This document shows, piece by piece, positions 35,040 to 44,959 of a stretch of DNA of 64,000 nucleotides. Position 1 is the first letter of the stretch, and each line of letters begins with the position of its first letter. The notes below the pieces were generated by a model, which saw nothing but the letters and a program-made list of their open reading frames with translations, was not told where the DNA came from and made no database searches. The stretch comes from Acanthacorydalis orientalis (taxonomy: Eukaryota > Arthropoda > Insecta > Megaloptera > Corydalidae): positions 23,435,562-23,499,561 of the forward strand of contig CM068315.1 in NCBI GenBank assembly GCA_034766995.1. Direction: 5' to 3'. A program made the translations under genes and the position numbers.

Positions 35040-35340
35040 AAGAGGATTTGTTTTCTACGCACTGCACTCATCAAACCCGGGCTCGCTGTGTTTGCTCACT
35101 TGCCAATAATAAGCATGTACATGAACCGAATGAAACAATAAACATATTTTTCAAAACTAATTATGTCTATATAACTATTATAACAGATATATCGCAACGT
35201 AGTCGTTTATATATATATATATATTTATTTTTTTTCTTGTGGATAATATTGATTTTATATATATATATATATATACAGAAAGAAATAAAAATTTCCTTTT
35301 ATTTATTACATGATTATAAAGGATTCATTATTTCTGTGGG
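35040..35340. other. Small GC-rich patch, otherwise AT-rich
   Basis: 35055-35130 contains TCAAACCCGGGCTCGCTGTG, unusual for the window. The plus-strand frame through it soon enters TA repeats. No homology is recognised. Confidence 0.35.
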
Positions 35341-35530
35341 TTCATTTCTTCTGACATAAAATTCGTGATTAAGAAAATTTATTTGAATTATATTTCATGC
35401 ATACTTCGTATATTATAAAAAATATTACATACCTAAAAAGCTTTATAAGTAAGATATTTATTAATATTTTGTGACGAGATGAATATTTCGAAAATAAAAA
35501 TCCTGTTTTTAAACATCTTCCATTTGTATG
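35340..35530. repeat. Dispersed repeat, copy 1 of a pair
   Basis: CATAAAATTCGTGATTAA, AAAGCTTTATAAGTAAGA, TTTATTAATATTTTGTGACG and AGATGAATATTTCGAAAATA occur in the same order and spacing at 38440-38610. No coding capacity. Confidence 0.65.
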
Positions 35531-35659
35531 CTAATATTTACTCTTTACATATCTATAAACTCTTATAAATAGGGTAATTTTTGATTGTTTTCATTTTAAT
35601 TTGTTCTTTAATTCTGACTTAATATTGTTTATTTGTTGAATTATATAAAATAATTCTTA

Positions 35660-35683
35660 TATATATATATATATATTTGTGTG

Positions 35684-35726
<43 letters not shown>

Positions 35727-35735
35727 ACATATATG

Positions 35736-35798
<63 letters not shown>

Positions 35799-35803
35799 GT
35801 ATA
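35660..35803. repeat. (TA)n with periodic TATG interruptions
   Basis: About 144 bp with ATATATATATGTATATAT units. It abuts the RTE relic. Confidence 0.96.
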
Positions 35804-36125
35804 AGAATTCTTGTTGTTTATTTATTATATGCTTATTCTGAATTCTCGATGGTTTGTTGCACTTTTCGAGCCTTTTTTACAGTTTTTTCTTCGTTTTCCA
35901 GTCAATATTTTCAGTGGTCCATCTGTTGTGCTCTCATCTTGCAATATGTTCAGTTCATTTTCATTTCGAACTTTGTACCCGTCTTACTATGTTAGAAATT
36001 CGAATTTGTTTTCTTGTCCGTTTTTTTATTCCATCTATCTTTTGTCATTTTTAATGTTTATATGTTTTCAAGATTTTCACTGTTATACAAAGATGCTCGG
36101 TATTCAAAACCAAGGTTGTTGATTT
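35804..36125 (-). pseudogene. RTE-type LINE reverse transcriptase tail, copy 2
   Basis: The minus strand reads RTRKQIRISNIVRRVQSSK, then a stop-interrupted K.TEHIAR.EHNRWTT, ENIDWKTKKKL. It aligns position for position with the tail at 21.2-21.4 kb (RKQTEVTDVIRRVKSLKWKW and NRWTTEIINW). It is more decayed, with several in-frame stops. It is again confined between two (TA)n tracts. The plus-strand 103-codon frame here is its shadow. Confidence 0.75.
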
Positions 36126-36132
36126 TATGTAT

Positions 36133-36137
<5 letters not shown>

Positions 36138-36182
<45 letters not shown>
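36138..36182. repeat. (TA)n microsatellite then (GA)n
   Basis: About 45 bp TA followed by TACAGAGAGAGAG. Confidence 0.96.
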
Positions 36183-36187
<5 letters not shown>

Positions 36188-36764
36188 GAGAGAGAGAAAT
36201 TTTTTTGAAATAAAGAAAAAATAGAATATTGAAAGGAAAGTATTTTGATAATATCTATTCGATTACAATTTTAAATATAAATTTATTGACTAAAAACTAT
36301 AAATTGACTTTCTTGTGACTGAAAATTTATTTATTAAATAATTTAGTGACGTTTTTACTTGTATTCATATGTTGAAAGTATTATTGTTAATAAGTTCCAA
36401 CGATAATTACGAAAATATTTTTTAAAGTATTCTATTTTTAGTTTTACACAATCATGCAAACAATGGAAGTAATGAAGAAAGTTCGAAAAATAGAAGATAA
36501 ATTGTTCGTAAATAATGGATTTTATTTCTTTTTTATGATTTAAATTTTTGTGTTCGATCCGTTTGTTTCCATAGACTTTTAGAATATTAAATTTGTTATT
36601 AACTGTAATAAGTTTTTATTCTTAGGTACTCAGATAAATTAAATTGATCAGAGTGACATTAATGACTTTTTTGTATAAACATAGTTAATTATGTTAACAC
36701 ATTATTCGTTCCTGTAATTAATTTGTTAAATGTTTCGTTATTAATTTGAGTTAAATCAGTTCAT
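36183..36764. other. No recognised gene
   Basis: AT-rich DNA; nothing recognised. Confidence 0.4.
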
Positions 36765-37100
36765 TAACATTTAATTTTAACATTCATAAATGAATTCATT
36801 TTTCATTGCACAAACCACAAAAATGTTTCTAATCAAGAATGTTCAATAAATTGATCATTTTTGATTCCTTTTTCTATCTATATTTCGATGAAGATGCCAT
36901 CGTTTTCAAAGTTACGCAAATGTTATCAGCTAAGATTTTTTGTATTTTGATGTTTTGAAAATCATAGAAATATATTTAAGATACAATCAAAAGTGAACAT
37001 TCTTGAACAGAAACATTGATGTGACTTGTGTAGCGAAAAAAAAGACATTTTTGTAATTGAATTTAGTTAGTGTCATGATTGTATTATGTTTTGATTTTAA
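36765..37100. repeat. Foldback repeat, two-armed copy
   Basis: Left arm CATTCATAAATGAATTCATT, GCACAAACCACAAAAATG, AATGTTCAATAAATTGATCA. Core in reverse TTTCGATGAAGATGCCATCG. Right arm AGTGAACATTCTTGAACAG, GTGACTTGTG and TTAGTTAGTGTCATGATTGT. All family blocks are present in inverted order. Confidence 0.7.
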
Positions 37101-37180
37101 TTTTAATTGCAATTTAAGTACCATTAAATCATATATCAGAATTTCTGTTTCGTTTAGTTTTATACTTTATATACTTGATA

Positions 37181-37600
37181 TTAGGTTGATAGAAAAATTG
37201 TAGCGGTCTATTACCTTCAAAATTATATATATATATATTTTCTATTTGTGGTTTGTTGGTATTGTTACTATTTCTATTTGTGGTCAAGAACTGTTGGATG
37301 ACTAAAGCTTAACTTTTGTGCAAGCTTTAGAATTGTTGTGCGTGGTTCTGATTCAATTAACGCCGTCAGTTGGTCGTTATGAAGTAAAGAAGGGCACTCG
37401 CGACCTTCTCCATCTTAAAAACTCTCGTCCTCCGTACGAAATCTTTGTAACCACCATTGGCATCGTACGTTCCTTAACAGTACCCATACCAAAAGTATCG
37501 TTTAATTTACGAGAAAAGTGCTGCTTTATCACCCGTTTTGAACTCATACAAAAAATGTTATTATTTGCTTCTTTTCCGTCTTTAATTCAATAGCCCATCT
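37181..37600 (-). pseudogene. Mariner fragment: terminus plus N-terminal transposase
   Basis: The low-coordinate end begins TTAGGTTGATAGAAAAATTG directly after TA. This resembles the HsMar1-type terminus TTAGGTTGGTGCAAAAGTAA, also seen at 50388. On the minus strand, from about 37,570, the frames read LYEFKTG-KAA, SRKLNDTFGMGTVKERT and a degraded DESL-like region. This is the N-terminal HTH of a mariner transposase. The catalytic part is absent, and no second inverted repeat is found near 37.6 kb. It is a deleted and probably truncated copy. Confidence 0.65.
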
Positions 37601-38440
37601 GAAGTAAAATTAGTGATAAAATGAAAGTCAATATTACCAAAATACAGATCAAAAAATGCATTTTAAATTGATATTAACATTAACACGATGAAATAACACT
37701 TGCATTGAAAAAAAATAAGGTTAGAATTCAGAAAACAAAAATTGCAATTAGTTTAGTACTAACGTAATAAAAATAAACAAATCAAATTTTTTAACCGTCT
37801 GAAATATATATTAACTTTAATAAAGATTTAAAGATTTCATCTCATAGGGACTTTTTTTAAATCTGACAGACTTATTTTTATACTAGTACATGTGAAAAAA
37901 ACTGTTTTGGGTTCAAAACTTGCTTATTGTTATTCATAATACTTTTATAAAGAAGATACTAATGTGATATCATTCAGGATTTAAATTTCAATTATTGAAA
38001 TATTTCTGTTTTCAAGCATAGTCTAAGAAATTCAAAAAACTCAGGTAATGTAAGTCAAACTTGCAAAAATAATATTTTGTAAAAATTAATTGTAAAAATT
38101 ATATAGTATTGATTATTAATAATATTTTTAGCAATATATTAATATGTTGTTAAAAATTGTCAGATCATTAATAAAAAGTAATCAATTTGAATATAAAATA
38201 CAAAAATATAAAACTGATTACAAATTTTAAATATATTCATCTTTCTCTCTCTTTCTTCCTCTCTCTCTCTCTCTATATATATATCATATAAATAATAAAC
38301 GAAAAACTAATCGTCGATCTATACCATTTATTTTACGACTATTGTGCAAAAGTTAAGAGTAATTTCGAAAACGAAAAATAATAAAACACTCGAAATGGCT
38401 TTAGCGCAAACGTCTCCGCGTGTACATGGATATTACTAAT
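37600..38440. other. No recognised gene; CT/TA tract at 38240-38285
   Basis: CTTTCTCTCTCTTTCTTCCT continues into (CT)n and a short (TA)n. 38400-38440 has CGCAAACGTCTCCGCGTG. Nothing coding is seen. Confidence 0.45.
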
Positions 38441-38610
38441 TTTTCAGATATAAAATTTGTGATTAAAGACGAAAAATAAATTACATTTTATCCATACCGT
38501 TGTACAGTATAAATAAAAAGTTTATTGCATATCTACAAAGCTTTACAAGTACGAACTTTATTAATATTTTTTTAACGGAGATGAATATTCCGAAAATATC
38601 TTGAATAAGT
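38440..38610. repeat. Dispersed repeat, copy 2 of a pair
   Basis: ATAAAATTTGTGATTAAAG, CAAAGCTTTACAAGTACGAA, TTTATTAATATTTTTTTAAC and AGATGAATATTCCGAAAATA match 35340-35530 in order. Confidence 0.65.
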
Positions 38611-38612
38611 AG

Positions 38613-38616
<4 letters not shown>

Positions 38617-38647
<31 letters not shown>

Positions 38648-38780
38648 AAAATATGTTTTAAAATATGATGTATTTGTATTTGTTGAAAATACATTTTCAG
38701 TGCTAAAATTATTTTGAAGTATTCTGGTTGTAAGAATTATTAAATTTATGTTTTTAATATAATTTTCAAGAGTGTTTTTG

Positions 38781-38818
<38 letters not shown>
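38617..38818. repeat. Two (TA)n tracts
   Basis: TA runs at about 38617-38645 and 38788-38818, with AT-rich sequence between them. Confidence 0.9.
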
Positions 38819-38819
<1 letters not shown>

Positions 38820-38820
<1 letters not shown>

Positions 38821-39718
38821 CATTTCACTATACAACATTTACATTGAAATACCATCAATATTTATGTTGTAGATAAATATTTGTTAATATGCATGCATTA
38901 TTTATATTTGTAAATTAATTATTTCAAATTTGTCAGTGCAATTTAGAACAGTTTCAATTCAATATATCTTGATAAATTATGAATTTGTTTTTTCAAAATT
39001 TAACGTTCATTACATGATCACATTTACCTAAATGTTTTTTGTCAAGATATCTTTGGTAGAAATTTTTAATGAAATTCAGTATCTAACGATGAAGTCTGTA
39101 TTGAAATTAATTTAATGTTTTCTTTTTTAATGCATTGAACAAACGAGTTATTCTTTGATAAATTAGTAACTTGACAAGTACCTATTGTACTAGATACATA
39201 CTTTTAATTAAATAAATAGTAACACTGATTTCACTCTTTTAATTTATTTAATAGTCCAGAAACTTATTTTGAAAATTTCAGACCGGACAATCAATCCAAC
39301 GATTTACAAACTTAAAAAAAACACAAATAAAAATTTCTTTTTTCAATATTAGACATAAATATTATAAACGCTCATATATCAAATTTAACAGATGTTAAAT
39401 CGCAAGTCGATAGTTTGACTGATCGAACGAATTCAGTGTAACATTTTCGTTCATTATAACACCGATCACGGAATACTGGCGAGTAATCTTTGGATTTTGT
39501 TTTAAAAATCATAACGGACTATACTACGTCTCTGGTATATTTTCTTGGTGATTTCGTTAAGATCTCGTAACTACCGCGAAAACGTTTTCGGAATTTTTTT
39601 AACGTAATTCGAACGAAAACGTTTGATACAAGATTTATTGGTTACATGTTGCAATAGTTTACTAACGAGTTTCTTTTTAGCTTATCAAGATTTTGCAACT
39701 TCGAAATGAACATGGATG

Positions 39719-39720
<2 letters not shown>
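38820..39720. other. No recognised gene
   Basis: 39400-39640 is less AT-biased, with inverted ACCGCGAAAACGTTTTCGG and CGAACGAAAACGTTT motifs. No frame is of interest. Confidence 0.4.
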
Positions 39721-39722
<2 letters not shown>

Positions 39723-39790
<68 letters not shown>

Positions 39791-39810
39791 TTATGTATAT
39801 ATATACACAT
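39723..39810. repeat. (TA)n microsatellite
   Basis: About 85 bp, touching the left end of the element at 39813. Confidence 0.96.
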
Positions 39811-39812
39811 TA

Positions 39813-40309
39813 GGTTTAAAATATAATATATTCGGCACCTTTAAATTGAACCAGTCATAACTCTGTTTCAAATTAAAATATTTTCTCGTTGTTTTAAGAT
39901 TTTGAAGTGCTAACGTTAACCATTTAAAAACACTATATATCTTAGCCAAACAGTTGGAATTACATGATGGTGGTAGTGAAAAAATGGCGTCCGAAAAACA
40001 GTGTATTAGGCACAGTCTAGTTTTCGTATTCCAGTTGAAAAAATGCTGCTGAATGATTAGTTTAGCTTTTGGGGAAGATGCTGCGACGCATAAATGTGAA
40101 AACAGTCGAAGAGGTATGAAAACACATAACGATTTCATAGACTCAAATCTTCAATCTTTATTTCGACAATGGATCTAGTCAGTTATCTGACAGATGGAGC
40201 AAAGTTGTATAAAATAGTGGAGAATATATTGTGGATTGTAAGTATTCCATTTTTCCGCAAATAAACGTTAATTTTTCTATAAAAAAGATATTTAATTAAT
40301 TTCTATATG
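39813..40309 (+). mobile_element. Mariner family A deletion derivative, 497 bp
   Basis: Begins GGTTTAAAATATAATATATT followed by CGGCACC, follows the 5' region of the 14.67-kb mariner (AAAATATTTTCTCGTTGTTT; TTCCAGTTGAAAAAATG), then jumps at GGGGAAGATGCTGCGACGCA to GTCGAAGAGGTATG and the C-terminal coding and 3' end (AAGTATTCCATTTTTC). It is flanked by TA and by (TA)n on both sides. The core is deleted as in 29260-29755, with the same retained flanks. It has no coding capacity of its own. Confidence 0.85.
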
Positions 40310-40311
40310 TA

Positions 40312-40366
<55 letters not shown>
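40312..40366. repeat. (TA)n microsatellite
   Basis: About 55 bp joining the family A derivative to the next mariner. Confidence 0.96.
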
Positions 40367-40370
40367 CCTA

Positions 40371-41654
40371 TAATAAGAGGTTGCACTGACAGCTGCTGTT
40401 TAAGTTTAGATGGCCCAGATGCGTTTACTATGGGAAATGACGGATGTCTTTTATGCCATTTTGAAGTATAAACATTTCCCACCATAATTCGATCATTAAA
40501 TGGCATCCTTTGTTTACACAAGTGATTTTCTATCAAATAACCTTATCAAATGGAACTCGATAAGTTATTTGTCCGATTTGTATTTCTACACTATTTTGAT
40601 TCGAAAAAAAATTGTAGCTGAAGCTCATCGATTGTTTGCGAAAACTTATAATGAATCTTCTCCATCGAAAACAGTATGTATAGATTGGTTCCGACGATTC
40701 AAAAGTGATGATTGTGACGTTCATAACGAATAAGGGCCAGGTTAATCGAAAAAGTTCGAAGATGAACAACTGAAAGGTCTATTGGAAGAAAACCCTGCTC
40801 AAACACTCAAATAATTGGTTCAACAGCTCCAAGTCGATAAATCAACCATTTCACGTTGTTTACAAGTCATGGTAAAGATCTAGAAAGAAGGAAGATGGCT
40901 GCTACAAGAATTTACCCAAAATGCCATTGCTAATCGTTTAAAAATCACGATTTCTTTGCTTGCAAGGCATGAAAGAAATAGTTTCTTGTGGCGTATCGTG
41001 ACCGGTAATGAAAAATAGATCTATTTCGATAACCCGAAACGTAATAAATCATGGGTTGATCCTGGGCAACCATCAACGTCGAAATCAAAGCGAAACATCC
41101 ACGGGCACAAAGAAATGCTCTCCATTTGGTTGGAAATAGAGAGTGTCATGTATTATGAGCTACTGGAACCGAACAAAACAATAACCGACGAACGTTATCG
41201 ACAACAACTGAAGCGTTTGAATGATAATTTGATGCAAAAACGACCATCAATTGCATAAAATCGCCGAAAAGTGATTCTACTCAATGACAGTGATCGGCTC
41301 CATGTTGCTATAGCCCTGAAACAAACATTGATGTAGTTCGAATGGGAGGTTCTCCCGCATCCAGCGTATTCTCTGGACCTGTCCCCAAGCGATTAACATC
41401 TGTTCCCATCGATGCAACACTCTTTGGAAGATACACATTTCCATAACTACGGAGAAGTCGAAAATTAGGTTACTGAATGAACTGGCTCAAAAGACAGACC
41501 ATTATTTCGTTGCGGAATTCAACTTCTGCCAGAAAAGTGGGAAAAATTCATAGCTTCCGAGGGTAAATACTTTGATTAATGTATTCACACATTTTTTATT
41601 AAAATAAATGCTCAAAATACCCACAAAAAACAGCGGCTTTCAATGCAACTTCCA

Positions 41655-41655
<1 letters not shown>
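40371..41655 (+). mobile_element. Full-length mariner, decayed
   Basis: The left end reads AATAAGAGGTTGCACTGACA then GCTGCTGTTT. The reverse complement of the right end reads ATTGGAAGTTGCATTGAAAG then CCGCTGTTT. These are inverted repeats of about 29 bp with several substitutions. Both ends lie against (TA)n. At about 1.28 kb it is full size. Confidence 0.85.
40560..41580 (+). pseudogene. Mariner transposase pseudogene
   Basis: Recognisable in order: AEAHRLFAKTYNESSPSKTV then CIDWFRRFKSDDCDVHNE (first HTH); KKFEDEQLKGLLEENPAQTL; QLQVDKSTISRCLQ (second HTH); IVTGNEK with Asp replaced by Asn at the first catalytic site; YFDNPKRNKSWVDPGQPSTS; HGHKEMLSIWLEIESVMYYE; NDSDRLHVAI (normally HDNARPH); EWEVLPHPAYSLDLSPSD; a KWEKFIASEGKYFD tail. 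Stops and frameshifts are scattered through it. It belongs to the irritans/HsMar-like side of mariners, by memory of the family. Confidence 0.82.

Positions 41656-41656
<1 letters not shown>

Positions 41657-41698
<42 letters not shown>
41657..41698. repeat. (TA)n microsatellite
   Basis: About 42 bp at the right end of the mariner at 40371-41655. Confidence 0.95.
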
Positions 41699-41699
<1 letters not shown>

Positions 41700-41700
<1 letters not shown>

Positions 41701-41990
41701 AATATATATGAGGATCTCTTAAATTGATAAATATGAGAAAAAGTGCATACTTTGATAAATCGGGTTTGAATTTTCTGATAAAGGTTATGTTAATGATTGT
41801 TTATATTTATCAATATTCTTTGAATAATTCATATACAAAACATGAATTAGAGTAATGAGATACGTATTGTTACTTAGATATATGAATGGTTTACTCAGAA
41901 TTAACATTATAGGATTTAAGTGGCAAATCAGGTTGTATAAAACAAGGTCAGATTAAGATAAGTTGGAATAGGTCATATCATACTTCATTC
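41700..41990. other. No recognised gene
   Basis: AT-rich DNA between a mariner and a hAT MITE; nothing recognised. Confidence 0.4.
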
Positions 41991-41994
41991 CTAA

Positions 41995-42402
41995 CTGTGG
42001 TGTGGTGTAACTACCACTCGGACTGACCGGTGATGTTCAGATGGCCCTGCTGTCGAAGGGGGCTCCGGCGGTAAGTGTTAAAAAAATTAATATACATGCG
42101 AAGAAAACAAGGATGAAGTTGTAATATGAGATATATCCAACGTGTTTCAATGCAAAAAATTAAAAAATATTGTATCAATTTCTTAATACATGAGACCTAT
42201 ATTTATTTTAACTATTAAATCTTGCTATTTTTGCATTCACATATCAAGCAATTTATTTTCATTTATTTAATTCATTTATTTAATGGACAGTAAATATACA
42301 ACTATTTCAGTTAGACTGCAAGTGCCAATCAATAGTCATAAATTATAAGATAATGCAAAACTTTTTTGTCCGACGGCCATAATCATTGTAGTTACGCCAC
42401 TG
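41995..42402. mobile_element. Non-autonomous hAT (MITE), 408 bp
   Basis: The right end reads GTAGTTACGCCACTG, whose reverse complement CAGTGGCGTAACTAC is a typical hAT terminus. The left end CTGTGGTGTGGTGTAACTAC matches it apart from a 5-bp TGTGG duplication and point changes. Flanking octamers ATTCCTAA (41987-41994) and ACTCCTAA (42403-42410) look like an 8-bp target-site duplication with one mismatch. The interior is AT-rich apart from a GC-rich patch at 42040-42075. No transposase. Confidence 0.75.
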
Positions 42403-42673
42403 ACTCCTAATACACATTGATTGCAATACCTATTTGCAATTAAACTTATAATGTAAGTTTCTAGAATACTCTTTTGTATGCTATATTTTTTTATTTTCTG
42501 TCTTGGACGAGCACACAATTAATCATTGTACACAACAACCGGTCATTCTATTGAAAATCGAGAATTTCCTACATCAACCTCAAAATGTAATAATTGAAGA
42601 TAATTACCTGTTAATATATACATTTACCGGATTATAGAAATTAACTGTAACATACATACATTTGCAAAAACAA

Positions 42674-42677
<4 letters not shown>

Positions 42678-42770
<93 letters not shown>
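42678..42770. repeat. (CA)n(TA)n compound
   Basis: A CACACA run then about 90 bp of TA with one TTA slip. Confidence 0.95.
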
Positions 42771-42772
<2 letters not shown>

Positions 42773-43021
42773 CATATTTTCAATATTAATGTATGGCATA
42801 GAAGTTTTTATCATCCTTAAATGTAATCATTTCTTTCAAGTATTTAATAAAAAAAATTATTTTATAAAAAAGTTAAGAAAGATTTTAAGAATTAAAATAG
42901 TTTTTCATAAAGTAGAACATTAGACAATTTTTATGTTTCTTATCTAAAATATTGTCCATTTTGTTAACTGTTTTTAAATTATAAATACTTTTGAAATCAG
43001 TATTCAAATTTTATTTTCGAA

Positions 43022-43106
<85 letters not shown>
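43022..43106. repeat. (TA)n with central slip
   Basis: Two TA runs of about 40 bp joined by ATTATA. Confidence 0.96.
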
Positions 43107-43109
<3 letters not shown>

Positions 43110-43199
43110 ACATTCATTTATTCATATGCCTTTATAGATTAAGATAATTATTCGTTATTAAATAAAAAAAAATATTTTAAGTACTATATTTAATACGGT

Positions 43200-43375
43200 T
43201 GTAAGTGGATAAATTTAATTTCACAAATAAATTGTTTTTTCATTTGAAAAACAAGAAAAAAATTTCTGGTCAAAAATATTTAATAAATTATTATAAATTA
43301 TTGCTTATTTGCATTACAATGACAATGTTAACATTTGCAGAGAATCAAGATACAGTAAGATCAGTTTGTAATGTT
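43200..43375. repeat. Foldback repeat, left arm plus partial core
   Basis: AATTTCACAAATAAATTG, TTTCTGGTCAAAAATATTTA, ATAAATTATTATAAATTATT, ACAATGACAATGTTAACATT. The right arm is not visible; the mariner at 43391 starts about 15 bp beyond. Confidence 0.5.
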
Positions 43376-43390
43376 CAGAGTCCATAAGTA

Positions 43391-44322
43391 CGAGGTCAGA
43401 CAATTAAGTAATGCGACAAAATTCAAAAATCGAGTATATTTAAAAATTAAGATACATCGCTGCGATCCCCTTCAAAGTAGTCCCCTCCCGCATCTATACA
43501 CTTATTCCAGCGAGTTTTCCAGTTTTCGTAACAATTCTGGAACACTTCTTGCGGGACCTCTCCGAGTACCCTCGTCACAGATTCTTGGATATCTTCAACG
43601 GAGTCAAAATGTCGACCTTTGACGAATTTTTTCATATGGGGGAATAGGAAAAAGTCGCAGGGTGACATGTCCGGTGAATAGGGCGGTTGTGGTAACGTTG
43701 CGATGCCTTTAGACGCCAAAAACTGAGAGACACTGAACGCACTGTGACAGGGAGCATTGTCGTGATGCAGAACCCAAGTCTTCGCGATCTCTGGACGCAC
43801 TCTGAGCACCCTTTTTCGTAATTTTTCGAGCACATTGCGGTAGAATACTTGATTTACGGTTTTTCCAGGTGGTACGAACTCTTTGTGAACCACCCCTTTG
43901 CTGTCGAAGAAGCAAATCAACATGGTTTTCACTTTGGACTTGCTCATTCTCGCCTTCTTTGGCCTTGGTGCTCCAGGGGACAGCCACTGTTGGCTTTGTC
44001 GTTTAGTTTCGGGGTCATATTGAAAGAACCAACTTTCATCACCAGTAATAACTCGATCGAGAAGAGTAGGATCACTTTCACTTCACTTTGTTTTTATCGC
44101 GCACCGTTGCTCTAAATTTCTCTGTTCCATTTTCGTGACATGCACTACTCGCGCGTTGTTACAAAACACTAAACAGCTGGCGAAGAAATGATCGTACGAA
44201 GGTGGTCAAGGTATCAATCGAGAGAGTAGGGATCTGCTATTACGGTGGCGGAGTTACAGGTTCGCAGTGTTACCACAGGCCGAGAAAAAAAATCGGTCGC
44301 ATTACTTAATTGGCTGACCTCG
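43391..44322 (-). mobile_element. Mariner with near-perfect TIRs, HTH region deleted (932 bp)
   Basis: The low end is CGAGGTCAGACAATTAAGTA then ATGCGAC. The reverse complement of the high end is CGAGGTCAGCCAATTAAGTA then ATGCGAC: 26 of 27 identical. TA flanks both sides. At 932 bp it is about 350-400 bp shorter than a complete copy, explained by loss of the N-terminal transposase half. Inverted repeats this well kept imply recent mobility, possibly in trans. Confidence 0.92.
43447..44130 (-). pseudogene. Mariner transposase lacking DNA-binding domain
   Basis: From ATG at 44130 the minus strand reads MEQRNLEQRCAIKTK, a TGA at 44085-44083, then in the same frame SESDPTLLDRVITGDESWFF, the start of the catalytic domain. 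About 120 residues holding both HTH motifs are deleted. The rest is open to 43447: QYDPETKRQSQQWLSPGAPR, KSKVKTMLICFFDSKGVVHK, LHHDNAPCHS, YSPDMSPCDFFLF. The three catalytic Asp are present; the last two are 34 residues apart. An internal ATG (43947) would give a 166-residue product without the first Asp. It belongs to the FLJ37770-like group of mariners. Loss of DNA binding should prevent transposition; interference by a truncated product is possible but speculative. Confidence 0.88.
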
Positions 44323-44379
44323 TATACGATAAAGAGATACTTGGACACATTAAAGATGATTGGATCGCTCTCGAAATAC

Positions 44380-44490
44380 ACTTAAGTTACAAACAATAAT
44401 GATTTAATCAACACTTTTGACTACGAAAAACGTTTCGTGGTTTTTAGTGTGAAAAAAACAATTCATTTGCACACGGATTATTCTTTCAAG
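44380..44490. repeat. Foldback repeat arm fragment
   Basis: TTTAATCAACACTTTTGACT, ACGTTTCGTGGTTTTTAGTG and ACAATTCATTTGCACACG follow the right-arm order, strongly diverged. Confidence 0.35.
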
Positions 44491-44751
44491 TAAATTTGAA
44501 ATCAGTTTATTGAGAAAAGAACATTTTCTTATATATTTTATTTGTTGAAAATATAATCCACTTTGTTTTCTTTTTGTAAAATTAAATATTATTATCGAAT
44601 CAACATAAAAATCCTATTTTAAATTATATATATAATCGAAATATATTTTTTACAATTTATCGTATGCGATACAACAAAATAAGAAAAGAAATTAAATCAA
44701 TAAAATAATGAATAATGATAAATGTATGTAGAAATAATCAAAGACTGTATA
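44490..44751. other. No recognised gene
   Basis: AT-rich DNA before the second MITE copy. Confidence 0.4.
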
Positions 44752-44958
44752 GGGTGATTCAATTTAGACTTCCACATGGAAGTATTAAAAGAGAGGGCAG
44801 TGGTTAAGAAAAGTCATGTTATTTTTAATTTAATATTTTAGTTCAATTCAATACTAAAATACCATTGTACTAAAATGCAAAAAGGGCGATAACATGTTTT
44901 TTTTTATTTTTTGTATTTTTTTTAATACTTTAGTGTTGAAGCCTAAGTTCAATTACCT
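44752..44958. mobile_element. Short MITE, copy 2 (about 207 bp)
   Basis: GGGTGATTCAATTTAGACTT then CCACATGGAAGTATTAAAA; interior GGTTAAGAAAAGTCATGTTA; right end in reverse GGTAATTGAACTTAGGCTTC. It aligns over its whole length with the reverse complement of 31291-31502, including the interior block GGTTAAGAAAAGTCAT. Confidence 0.82.
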
Positions 44959-44959
44959 G

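Noticed and set aside
35811..36122. A 103-codon Phe/Ser-rich plus-strand frame resembling a membrane protein
   Set aside because: The minus strand carries the RTE reverse-transcriptase tail; the plus frame is its antisense shadow.
43849..44115. An 88-codon plus-strand frame and two other minus frames over the 43.4-kb mariner
   Set aside because: They overlap the transposase frame that carries the conserved motifs and have no independent signal.
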